From Marinomonas spartinae (GTDB lineage: Bacteria; Pseudomonadota; Gammaproteobacteria; Pseudomonadales; Marinomonadaceae), in the NCBI RefSeq assembly GCF_900089775.1, contig NZ_FLOB01000001.1, positions 849,287 to 913,286 of the forward strand: a stretch of 64,000 bases of DNA, given 5' to 3'. The position numbers and the translations under genes are program-made. Numbering within the stretch: position 1 is the first letter of the stretch; each line of letters opens with the position of its first letter. Positions 53,841 through 62,500 of this stretch are shown one piece after another. The notes under the pieces are model-generated. The model was not told the DNA's origin, searched no databases, and saw only the letters and a list, made by a program, of their open reading frames with translations.

Positions 53841-55889
53841 ATGAGTGAGCCCCTTCCATCCATAGCCCAGCGTTTGAGAAATCTGAACGAGCGACAGCTA
53901 GATGCCGTAAAAATGATCGATGGCCCTTTGTTGGTGCTGGCTGGTGCTGGTTCCGGTAAAACGAGTGTTATCACGACGAAAATTGCCTACCTGATTCAAA
54001 CCTGTGGTTTTAAAGCCAATAGTATTGTTGCTGTCACCTTTACGAATAAAGCCGCCCGTGAAATGAAAGAGCGTGTTGTGGGGATGTTGTCCAAACAAGA
54101 AAGCCGAGGTTTAAGTATTTCGACATTCCATACACTTGGTTTGAACATTCTTCGTAAAGAGTATCGCAAGGCAGGACTCAAAGAAGGCTTCACACTATTT
54201 GATGCGCAAGACTCTTTAAGCTTGATCAAGGAGATTCTTGATAAAGAGTTTAATGGTCAAACCGACTCCGCCGCTTATTGTCAAAGTACAGTCTCGAATT
54301 GGAAAAATGACTTAACCACCCCGCAAGAGGCCATCACGAATGCGGACACGGAAGAGTTTCTGCTCGCAGCACAGGTGTATGCACAATATCAACGCTACCT
54401 GCGAGCCTACAATGCAGTGGATTTTGATGATTTGATTCTGCTCCCTGTGAGTTTACTGATGGCAGATGAAGCATTACGGGACAAATGGCAAAAGAAAGTG
54501 CGTTATTTGCTGGTGGACGAGTGTCAAGATACCAATGCCAGTCAGTATGAATTGATTCGTTTATTAGCCGGATTTCGTCGCTGTTTCACCTTAGTGGGAG
54601 ACGATGATCAATCCATTTACGCTTGGCGGGGCGCACGACCAGAAAATCTTGAGCGTCTGTCAACCGACTACCCAAACTTGAAACTGGTTAAGCTTGAGCA
54701 AAATTATCGTTCAACTAAGACCATTCTAAAAGCCGCTAATACCCTGATTGCCAATAATCCTCACATTTATGATAAGGCCCTCTGGAGTGATTTGGGAGAG
54801 GGCGATCCTATTCGCGTGATGGTCACACGAAACGAAGACGCGGAAGCGGAACGGGTGGCGGCCGAAATTCAGTCTCGTCACCTACGTCATGAGATCCCTT
54901 ATCGAGATTTTGCCATTTTGTATCGAGGAAACCATCAGGCTCGTTTAATTGAGATTAAACTTCAAGCTTATCGTATCCCTTATAAAATGAACGGTGGCAC
55001 CTCATTCTTCTCCCGTGCTGAGATCAAAGATTTGATGGGCTATCTACGCTTATTGGTGAACCCCGATGACGATAACGCTTTTTTACGCATTGTAAACTTA
55101 CCACGTCGTGAGATTGGGCCTGCTACTTTAGAAAAAGTGGGCAACTTGGCCGCTCAGCGTAATATCAGCTTATTTGAAGCATCGAGTTACCGCGAACTTG
55201 AAGAGTCTGTATCTGGTCGTCCGCTAAAAAGCCTACAGGATTTCCACCATTGGATGTCGACCTTACGCCAGCGTCTTGAGGGAGCGTCCCCCGTACCCAT
55301 TATCGAACAAATGATCTTCGATATGGACTATTACAGTTGGATTCAAGAGCAATCCAGCTCCACCAAAATGGCGGAGCGGCGTATTGAGAACGTCCGTTTC
55401 TTGCTCGAGTCTATTCAAAGAATGATGGAGTCCGCGTGGGAAGAAGACGAAACAGCTGGGTTAGATCAAGCCATAAGTAAACTGTTATTGATTGATATGC
55501 TGGAGCGACAAGAAGAGGAAGAAGACGAAGATAAAGTACAGCTTCTTACACTTCATGCCTCCAAAGGGCTAGAATATCCACACGTCTTTTTGATTGGTTG
55601 CGAAGAAGAGCTATTACCGCATCGCAATAGCATTGAAAACGATGATATCGAAGAAGAGCGTCGCTTAGCTTATGTGGGCATCACCCGGGCAAAACGCACC
55701 TTGTGTATTACTCTGGCAGCGAAACGTCGTCAATATGGTGAAGAGATTGACTGTTTGCCCAGTCGATTCCTAGACGAACTTCCAGAAGAAGACTTAGTCT
55801 GGGAAGGGCGTGGCGATGAAGCGGATAGCGTTAAAAAAGAGCGTGGGAAAGCTTCTCTATCTGCTCTTAAAGCGATGTTGAACTCTTAA
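53841..55889 (+). CDS. rep: ATP-dependent DNA helicase Rep
   Basis: An SF1A 3'-5' helicase that clears proteins ahead of replication forks. 682 aa, close to the 673 of E. coli Rep. Motifs: Q motif LNERQLDAV, I GAGSGKTSVITTKIAYLI, Ia VTFTNKAAREMKERV, II VDECQDTN, III GDDDQSIYAWRGA, IV VKLEQNYRST, V TLHASKGLEYPHVFLIGCEEELLPH and VI EEERRLAYVGITRAKRTL. The YVGITRAK and DDDQSIYAWRGARPENLERL forms favour Rep over UvrD. It ends at a strong bidirectional terminator. Confidence 0.95.
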   Translation: MSEPLPSIAQRLRNLNERQLDAVKMIDGPLLVLAGAGSGKTSVITTKIAYLIQTCGFKANSIVAVTFTNKAAREMKERVVGMLSKQESRGLSISTFHTLGLNILRKEYRKAGLKEGFTLFDAQDSLSLIKEILDKEFNGQTDSAAYCQSTVSNWKNDLTTPQEAITNADTEEFLLAAQVYAQYQRYLRAYNAVDFDDLILLPVSLLMADEALRDKWQKKVRYLLVDECQDTNASQYELIRLLAGFRRCFTLVGDDDQSIYAWRGARPENLERLSTDYPNLKLVKLEQNYRSTKTILKAANTLIANNPHIYDKALWSDLGEGDPIRVMVTRNEDAEAERVAAEIQSRHLRHEIPYRDFAILYRGNHQARLIEIKLQAYRIPYKMNGGTSFFSRAEIKDLMGYLRLLVNPDDDNAFLRIVNLPRREIGPATLEKVGNLAAQRNISLFEASSYRELEESVSGRPLKSLQDFHHWMSTLRQRLEGASPVPIIEQMIFDMDYYSWIQEQSSSTKMAERRIENVRFLLESIQRMMESAWEEDETAGLDQAISKLLLIDMLERQEEEEDEDKVQLLTLHASKGLEYPHVFLIGCEEELLPHRNSIENDDIEEERRLAYVGITRAKRTLCITLAAKRRQYGEEIDCLPSRFLDELPEEDLVWEGRGDEADSVKKERGKASLSALKAMLNS

Positions 55890-55943
55890 GCGAATATTGA
55901 TTCTGCCCTAAAAGTCGATTACTTCACTAATATTTACTGGATT

Positions 55944-55977
55944 AAAAAGAGAGATGCTAACGAGCGTCTCTCTTTTT
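55944..55977. terminator. Bidirectional Rho-independent terminator between rep and cytochrome c5
   Basis: AAAAAGAGAGA (55944-55954) and TCTCTCTTTTT (55967-55977) form an 11-bp perfect stem with A and U tails in both directions, in the gap between convergent rep and the cytochrome gene. Confidence 0.9.
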
Positions 55978-56000
55978 AGAATAGATTGTTGTAAACGTTA

Positions 56001-56504
56001 CTATTGGCTCTGATTGATCATATACTGAATGGTATGTTTTAGCTCTTCGTCAGTGCAGTCGGAGCAAATACCCTTCGGCGGCATAGCGCCGATGCCATGA
56101 ATGACATTTTTTAGCATGGTGTCCATACCTTTGGCGATATGAGGTTGCCATTCTTTGGCATTACCAAGGCGTGGGGCACCAGCCGCGCCTGAAGCATGGC
56201 AAGCAATGCAATAACGATTATAAATGTTTTGGGGGGCGCGTCCGCTATAGGCGGCCTCCGCTTCTGCTTCTGCTTTGACAGAAGGTGTGCTGGTTTTATT
56301 ATCTGCAACGGTGATGGCTTTTGTCTGCTCAGCACCGCAAACTTGTCCTTCTATACACACAACGCCCACAGGTTCGATTCTTTGCGCGATCTCGTCTAAT
56401 TGTTTAGTGGTGATTGCGCTCGCTTGGGAAGCCATCATCAGAGCGAAACAAGTGACGCTAAGAGCAAAGCAGCGTTTTATATAGGTAGCGATAGAAAAAG
56501 TCAC
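56001..56504 (-). CDS. Cytochrome c5-type monohaem protein
   Basis: A periplasmic electron carrier, 167 aa from GTG 56504 (AAGGA six bases upstream). The signal peptide ends ALMMASQASA. A variable Lys/Glu/Ala-rich linker leads to a class I c-type domain with the haem site CIACH (Cys99, Cys102, His103), the axial Met141 in GAMPPKG, and the extra pair Cys147/Cys150 (ICSDC) that marks cytochrome c5. A second Cys pair (Cys50/Cys56) lies in the N-terminal part and is less usual. It is convergent with rep and monocistronic. Confidence 0.92.
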   Translation of the reverse strand: MTFSIATYIKRCFALSVTCFALMMASQASAITTKQLDEIAQRIEPVGVVCIEGQVCGAEQTKAITVADNKTSTPSVKAEAEAEAAYSGRAPQNIYNRYCIACHASGAAGAPRLGNAKEWQPHIAKGMDTMLKNVIHGIGAMPPKGICSDCTDEELKHTIQYMINQSQ

Positions 56505-56692
56505 AATGAATCCTTATCAAATCAGTCTTAAACACGTTACATTTATTAAAACATAAAGCAGAGCTGATACTCGCGCCTTTTTTGATTGGCTGTGCTGTAT
56601 GTCTTTATTTTTTGACTAGAGACACTTTGTAAAGTGCCACAATGAAGTGTGATGACTCTTCAAAGGGCTCTACTTAAGACAAGGAAACAAAC

Positions 56693-56986
56693 ATGACTTC
56701 TGAACTCGTTCTCGTTGCTAATATTACAGCTCACTCAGGTAAAGGGGAGGAGTTAAAAAAAGCGCTAGAAGCGCTCCTTAAACCGACCCGAGCAGAGGAC
56801 GGTTGCTTGCAATATGACCTTCATCAAAGCAACACAAACCCAGATGGTTTTGTCTATTTCGAACGCTGGGCTAATCGTGATGTTTGGTTAGAACATATGA
56901 AAACCGACCACATCAAGACCTTTTTAGAAGTCACCAAAACGATCATTGCACAATTTGATGTGACAGAATTGCATAAAATCGGTTAG
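56693..56986 (+). CDS. Antibiotic biosynthesis monooxygenase (ABM) domain protein
   Basis: A 97-aa dimeric ferredoxin-like protein of the ABM/YgiN type: VANITAHSGKGEELKKALEALLKPTRAEDGCLQYDLHQS, then FVYFERWANRDVWLEHMKTDHIKTFLE. Family members act as small quinol or polyketide monooxygenases or as quinone-related enzymes; substrate unknown. AAGGAAACAAAC precedes the ATG. It is monocistronic, ending at its own hairpin terminator just before tRNA-Arg. Confidence 0.9.
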   Translation: MTSELVLVANITAHSGKGEELKKALEALLKPTRAEDGCLQYDLHQSNTNPDGFVYFERWANRDVWLEHMKTDHIKTFLEVTKTIIAQFDVTELHKIG

Positions 56987-57031
56987 TGGCAGTGTGGATC
57001 TAACGGTTACCTAGGTAGCCATGCGGTAATA

Positions 57032-57070
57032 AAGCAATAAAAAACAGCGAATCTCTGTGGTTTATTGCTT
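57032..57070 (+). terminator. Rho-independent terminator after the ABM gene
   Basis: AAGCAATAAA pairs with TTTATTGCTT over 10 bp, with an inner ACAG/CTGT extension, ending in U residues. It lies 46 bp after the ABM stop and ~95 bp before the tRNA. Confidence 0.82.
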
Positions 57071-57164
57071 TAAGTACTGGAAAATTGAGCATTTTCCTTT
57101 AGAATAGCCACTCAAGATTACATCGCGGCTACTCTCTTTTTCAGGGATCACAAGCCCACGCAAT

Positions 57165-57241
57165 GCGCCCGTAGCTCAGCTGGATAGAGCGTCGCCCTCC
57201 GGAGGCGAAGGTCGGAGGTTCAAATCCTCTCGGGCGTACCA
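57165..57241 (+). tRNA. tRNA-Arg (anticodon CCG)
   Basis: A 77-nt cloverleaf read by eye: acceptor arm GCGCCCG/CGGGCGT (with a closing G-U pair), D arm GCTC…GAGC, anticodon stem TCGCC/GGCGA around loop CTCCGGA (anticodon CCG, reading CGG), T arm CGGAGG-type stem with TTCAAAT, and an encoded CCA end. tRNA genes of this type are common integration sites, and the next 500 bp are AT-rich. Confidence 0.97.
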
Positions 57242-57754
57242 TCTTTTGATAGCTAACCTATTGATTTTAAAATTTTTTCCAATGACTTTTCCATTATTGA
57301 TTTTCACGCCTACAGAATATCTACAGTCTCTTATATACCTAAGCTTAGTATAAAGGTGCAATTAGTGAGCCTCGACTAAATTTATTATCAAAAATTGTGA
57401 TCATCCAACGGGAGTTGACTATTACAGAGCCCTATCTATGCAACTTATGTAAAGGTTATACAGAGAGGCTCATTTTTAAAGTCTATGAAGTCTCATTTTA
57501 CTGCTTAACATTATTCGAATGATAATAAATTAAGGAAAAAATAGTTCATACTTTTTTTTAGTGAGCATGAATATAGTTGATATTATCATTTTTTATATTC
57601 ATCTTATTGAAATAATTAATAAAAATTTCAGAAAAGTAGTTGCCTTTCAATGTTTAATATATGTTTACATATATTTACCTTTATTTGCATTTTTTGTAAA
57701 AAAGTGTATATTTCAAACAAAATCTTTTCGTTGTTACGTTATTGTTTTCTGTAA
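57242..57754. other. AT-rich spacer downstream of tRNA-Arg
   Basis: About 510 bp of strikingly AT-rich sequence between the tRNA and tpsB. No integrase, no repeat of the tRNA 3' end and no convincing gene is seen; a 70-codon frame at 57561-57773 is low-complexity. The composition differs from all neighbours and suggests acquired DNA or a silenced promoter region for the secretion locus. Confidence 0.6.
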
Positions 57755-59467
57755 ATGGATGTTTATAAGCTGATGGATCGTTGCTGTGAGAGCCGCAGAG
57801 GCTGTTTTACTTCTCTAGTTTTATGCTGCTTGGGTATGCTCGCCTCTGGTATGGTTAGAGGCATAGAACTGCCCGCCTCGACGAATTCAACCGATTGGAA
57901 ATTGCGTGACCAACAAGCGCTCAAGACTCTTGAACAAAAATCCCAATCCAATTCTCCTCCTATCCAGTTACCTAAAGCACCGTCAATAGGACATTTGCCT
58001 AAAGAGCACGTCTGTTTTCTGATCAAAAAAGTACAAGTGGAGGGGTTTTACGCGCGATGGGCAATGTCGAAAGCTCATAAACTTATTGGGCGTTGTCTAG
58101 GGCAAAAGGGGATCAAGTCATACATTCGTCTGATTAACCAGAAGCTGTTGCACGATGGTTATGTGACATCAAGGGCTACTTTACCCGAACAAAATATCGC
58201 CACTGGTGTTCTCCATATAAAAGTGACGAAGGGGGTGATAGAAAAGATAGTCTTTCCTGAGGAGTATCGTTTTTATTGGCAAAATGCGCTGCCTTTTCAG
58301 GTTGGTGATGTCTTGAACCTGCGGGATATAGAGCAAGGTTTAGAGCAAATTAACCGTCTTCAGTCACAAGATGTTAAGTTCAAAATTGAACCAGGAAGCT
58401 ATGAGGGGGCGAGTATTCTTGTAGCAAAAGTGGTGCAATCTAAACCCTGGACGGTGAACCTGTCTGTCGATGACAGTGGCAGTGACACAACGGGCAAGTA
58501 CCCCCTTTCTGCAGGCGTATCAGTCGATAACTTTCTAGGTGTTGAAGATATTTTTAACTATTCCGCCTCGTATGCCAGACAAGGTTCTTTTGGCGAGTCA
58601 AACAGTCAAAGTGTGTCATGGGATATTCCGTTAGGTTTTAACACGATCTCGTTCAGCCATAGTCAGTTTGATTATCAACAACAGGCCATCGGCAGTGTAA
58701 GAAATTTTATTTTAAGTGGTAATGGGCAGAATGATTCGCTTCGGCTGAATCACGTATTATTTAGAAACAATGTCATTAAAATGGGCTGGTTTGGTGCCGT
58801 CAAGGGGCGTCAACGAAAAAGCTTTATTGATGATACCGAGATTAAAATCCAACGGCATAACCTGATGGAGTTGGATCTCGGTAGTACTTATCGACAATAT
58901 ATTCACGCAGCGGTGCTGGATCTAACTCTCGGTGTTCATCAAGGGGTCACTTGGTTTCACTCTGACGGGGTAGATCCTAGGGCGGCATCGGGAAGTACGC
59001 AACCTGACTATCGTTTTTATAGCCTCAGTGCTTCACTGACGGTCCCCGTTATGCTTGCCCAGAAACACCTCCATTATACGAGCCAGTTTTGGTGGCAATA
59101 CGCAGCAACGCCACTGTATTCCATGGATTGGTTCAATAACGGTGGCCGCTATACCGTACGCGGTTTTTCTTCTAGTGAATCCTTAAGCGCCGAAAATGGT
59201 TGGCGCTCAAGAAATGAATTATTACTTCCCGTCTCCTTATTGGGCTCTTCCTCCGCGGGTTACTTAGGACTGGATGTGGGTCAGGTCTCTGGCAGAGGAA
59301 GTGACGATATTTCCAGTAAAACCCTGATGGGGCTCAGCATTGGGATTAAGGGGCAGGTGGGCCATCTGTCTTACGATGCGTTTATATCGAATCCTTTCTT
59401 AGCTCACGGCCCTTATGCCACATCAAACGATTTTAAAGTGAATGGCTCACTGTCGATGAATTTTTAG
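57755..59467 (+). CDS. Two-partner secretion outer-membrane transporter TpsB (FhaC/ShlB/CdiB family)
   Basis: An Omp85-superfamily translocator, 570 aa, that secretes the TpsA protein encoded next. After an N-terminal signal region come a proline-rich segment, a POTRA-type domain (CFLIKKVQVEGFYARWAMSKAHKLIGRCLGQKGIKSYIRLINQKLLHDGYVTSRATLPEQNI), a second POTRA half (GVLHIKVTKGVIEKIVF) and a 16-stranded barrel starting DDSGSDTTGKYPLSAGVSVDNFLG. The L6 motif is YTVRGF (family VRGY/F), and the protein ends with a C-terminal Phe. Start could be 57755 or 57773. It is ~60 bp upstream of tpsA. FhaC, ShlB or CdiB subtype cannot be fixed without the partner's C-terminus. Confidence 0.93.
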   Translation: MDVYKLMDRCCESRRGCFTSLVLCCLGMLASGMVRGIELPASTNSTDWKLRDQQALKTLEQKSQSNSPPIQLPKAPSIGHLPKEHVCFLIKKVQVEGFYARWAMSKAHKLIGRCLGQKGIKSYIRLINQKLLHDGYVTSRATLPEQNIATGVLHIKVTKGVIEKIVFPEEYRFYWQNALPFQVGDVLNLRDIEQGLEQINRLQSQDVKFKIEPGSYEGASILVAKVVQSKPWTVNLSVDDSGSDTTGKYPLSAGVSVDNFLGVEDIFNYSASYARQGSFGESNSQSVSWDIPLGFNTISFSHSQFDYQQQAIGSVRNFILSGNGQNDSLRLNHVLFRNNVIKMGWFGAVKGRQRKSFIDDTEIKIQRHNLMELDLGSTYRQYIHAAVLDLTLGVHQGVTWFHSDGVDPRAASGSTQPDYRFYSLSASLTVPVMLAQKHLHYTSQFWWQYAATPLYSMDWFNNGGRYTVRGFSSSESLSAENGWRSRNELLLPVSLLGSSSAGYLGLDVGQVSGRGSDDISSKTLMGLSIGIKGQVGHLSYDAFISNPFLAHGPYATSNDFKVNGSLSMNF

Positions 59468-59529
59468 TTTAAGTGCTTCTAAGTTTAGGTGCTTTTATTT
59501 TTGGTAGATAGATTAGCCTATTAGGCGAC

Positions 59530-62500
59530 ATGGATGGAAAAATGTTAAACAACATAACACGCTTATTGTTTGTTTTGGCTTCACGATGGAGGCCGACTCG
59601 AAAAGATAGGGGGCTTTCTAAAGGCCAGACATCACGTCGCTCGACCGCCTTGTCCGTCTCCTTACTCTCGCCTTGCCGTCGTTATCGAAAGCCTATTGCT
59701 CTCATCATGATATCGTCGTACCTCTCCATGCCTGGGGTATTATTAGCACAAGGACTCTCGGCTGCAAATACGACTCATGCTCCTTCCTTTGATACCGCTG
59801 CCAATGGCGTCCCCATTGTAAACATCAATGCGCCTTCTGCCGCTGGGGTCTCTCGTAACGAATATAATGAGCTAAACGTCGAGAAAAAAGGGGTGATCTT
59901 TAATAACTCCACCAAAATTGTGTCGACCCAATTGGCAGGCTATGTGGATGGTAACAGTCACCTCAATGGAAAAAACGCCAACATTATTCTCAATGAAGTC
60001 TTGGGTCATAACAAAAGCGATCTCAATGGTTTTATGGAAATCGCGGGGAAATCCGCCGAATTAATCATTGCCAACCAAAACGGTATTTCGTGTAATGGCT
60101 GTGGCTTTATTAATACCACCCGTGGCACCTTGACAACGGGTAAATCTGTTTTTGATTCAACTGGTAAATTAAAGGGATTTGATGTCGCCGAAGGCCATAT
60201 CGACATTACGGGCGATGGACTGAATGCCAGCAACATGGATGAAGTGGATCTGCTTGCTCGGAGCGTCAGCCTAAACAGCAAGTTATGGGCTAAAAAACTG
60301 GCTATTGTCACCGGCGCCAATCACGTTAACTACCAAGATAATACTCCCTCCGCGCTACCTAGCAGTACTAAAACTTCAAAGACGCCAACCTTTGCGCTTG
60401 ATGTGGCAGCCATTGGGGGGATGTACGCCAACCGTATTTTATTGATCGGCACAGACAAAGGCTTAGGGGTGAACTTGCAGGGCGAAGTGTCCGCCACGCA
60501 ATCCATGGTGCTCAATACGAAGGGCGACTTGGTTAACCAAAACAAACTCAGTGCAAAAACACTGACCGTCTCGTCGGCTCAAACCCTCACCAACACCGGT
60601 AGTGTGTTAGGTGATGCCATCACTTTGCAAGCCAATGCCATAAATAACCGCACCAACAACGCCTCGATTCAAGCGACTAATACCCTTGGAATTCAAACAC
60701 AAGGTGACCTTAATAACCTAGATGGGGCTAAGATCTTGTCCCAAAACGGTCAAGTGGGTGTACAAGCGGCGAATGTGATCAACCAGAGTTCGATCGCTGC
60801 GAACCGCCTCAATATTCAAGCCGACACCGTGCAAAACAGCACAAAAAACGGCGCCCTATACGGTATCGATAACCTAACCCTGAATGTCACTGGGCAGACC
60901 CAAAACACCGACAAGGCTCTCCTTCACTCCGATAACGAACTGACGATCCATAGCCAAGCATTAACCAATAGTGCCGACATAGAGTCCGTGAACGATGCTC
61001 TTATTAACGGTCAGCACCTAGTCAACACCGGTACCCTTCATGCGCAAAAGGGAACCCTAACGCTCCACGAAAACCAAGTAGACAACCAAGCCTTGGTCGT
61101 AGGAAATGGGATAACGCTGACCGCCAACACACTACATAACAGTACTGCGAATGGTCAGATCTTTTCAACGGATAAAGCGGATCTTAGCCTAACTGGCAAT
61201 GTAATCAATACGGATGGCGCGCTGATTCATGCGGATAAAGACCTAACCTTGAATGCGGCAGGCGATTTAACCAATACTGCTTCCACGCTAGAAGCTGTTA
61301 ACGCTGCGGATATTACGAGTCAAAACCTAGCCAACAGTGGCACCGTGTTAGCAAAAAATGGTTTCTTAACAGTCAATACTAACGAAGCCGATAACCAAGG
61401 TACCATAGCTGGCCATGGCATCACCCTAAATGCCAACGCCCTTAATAACCGCTTGACGGCGGGTCAAATTATCTCAACGGATAAAGTGGACGTCACTATC
61501 GCTGGCGATGTAAGCAATAGCGATGGGGCGCTAATCCATGCGGATAAAGATCTGACACTGAACGCCACAGGTGACTTAACCAATACCGCTTCCACACTAG
61601 AAGCCGTTAACGCAGAGACTATTAATAGTCAAAATGTCACTAACTCTGGCACCATACTTGCCCAAAATGGCGCATTGACGATTCAGACCAACAAAGTCGA
61701 TAACCAAGGAACTTTAGAGGGCAATGGCATCGCCCTAAATGCCAACGTGCTTAATAACAGCACTGACAGTGGCAAGTTTTTCTCAACAGACGAGGTTAAT
61801 TTAACCATCGCAGGAAACGTAACCAATACCGATGGGGCACTGATTCATGCGGATAAAGATCTAGTGCTGAACGCCACGGGTGATTTAACCAATACCAGCT
61901 CAGCCATCGAAGCGTTGAATGGGGTTGATGCAAAGAGTCAAAATCTGACCAACAGCGGTACGGTGTTAGCTCAAAATGGTGCCTTAACCATCAAGACTCA
62001 TAAAGTGGATACCCAAGGCACTATGGCGGGCACCGGCATCGCCATCACTGCGACTCAACTAAACAATAGCACGGCGAACGGAAAAATCACCTCAACCGAT
62101 CAAGCGACCTTCACTATCTCGGGCGATGTGACCAATATGATTGGGGCGCTCATCCATGCAGATAAAGACCTGACCCTGAACACTACTGGAAACATCACGA
62201 ATACCGCTTCGACAATAGAGGCAAAAGAATTAGTTGATCTTAGCGCTCAAAACCTCACCAACTCAGGGACGCTTCAAGCAAAAAATGATGCACTCATAAT
62301 CGATTCAGCCATGTTGACCAACCAAGGTGCATTAACCGGAAACGATATTAAAGTAACGGCTAACAACCTTAGCAATATGACGGATAAAGGGCGTATTGTT
62401 TCGAAAAACGCTCTGCTACTAACGACAGATAAAGATATTGTTAATAGCAAAGGAGCGATCATCCATGCCACAACCGATCTGACGTTAGAGGGTAAGGGGA

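Noticed and set aside
57176..57361. Small minus-strand protein ending in a [17 protein letters not shown] stretch
   Set aside because: That segment is the antisense translation of tRNA-Arg, a well-known false gene call. The rest of the frame has no support.
57561..57773. A 70-codon hydrophobic frame before tpsB
   Set aside because: It lies in AT-rich sequence, has a low-complexity Ile/Phe/Tyr composition, no ribosome binding site, and overlaps the tpsB start.
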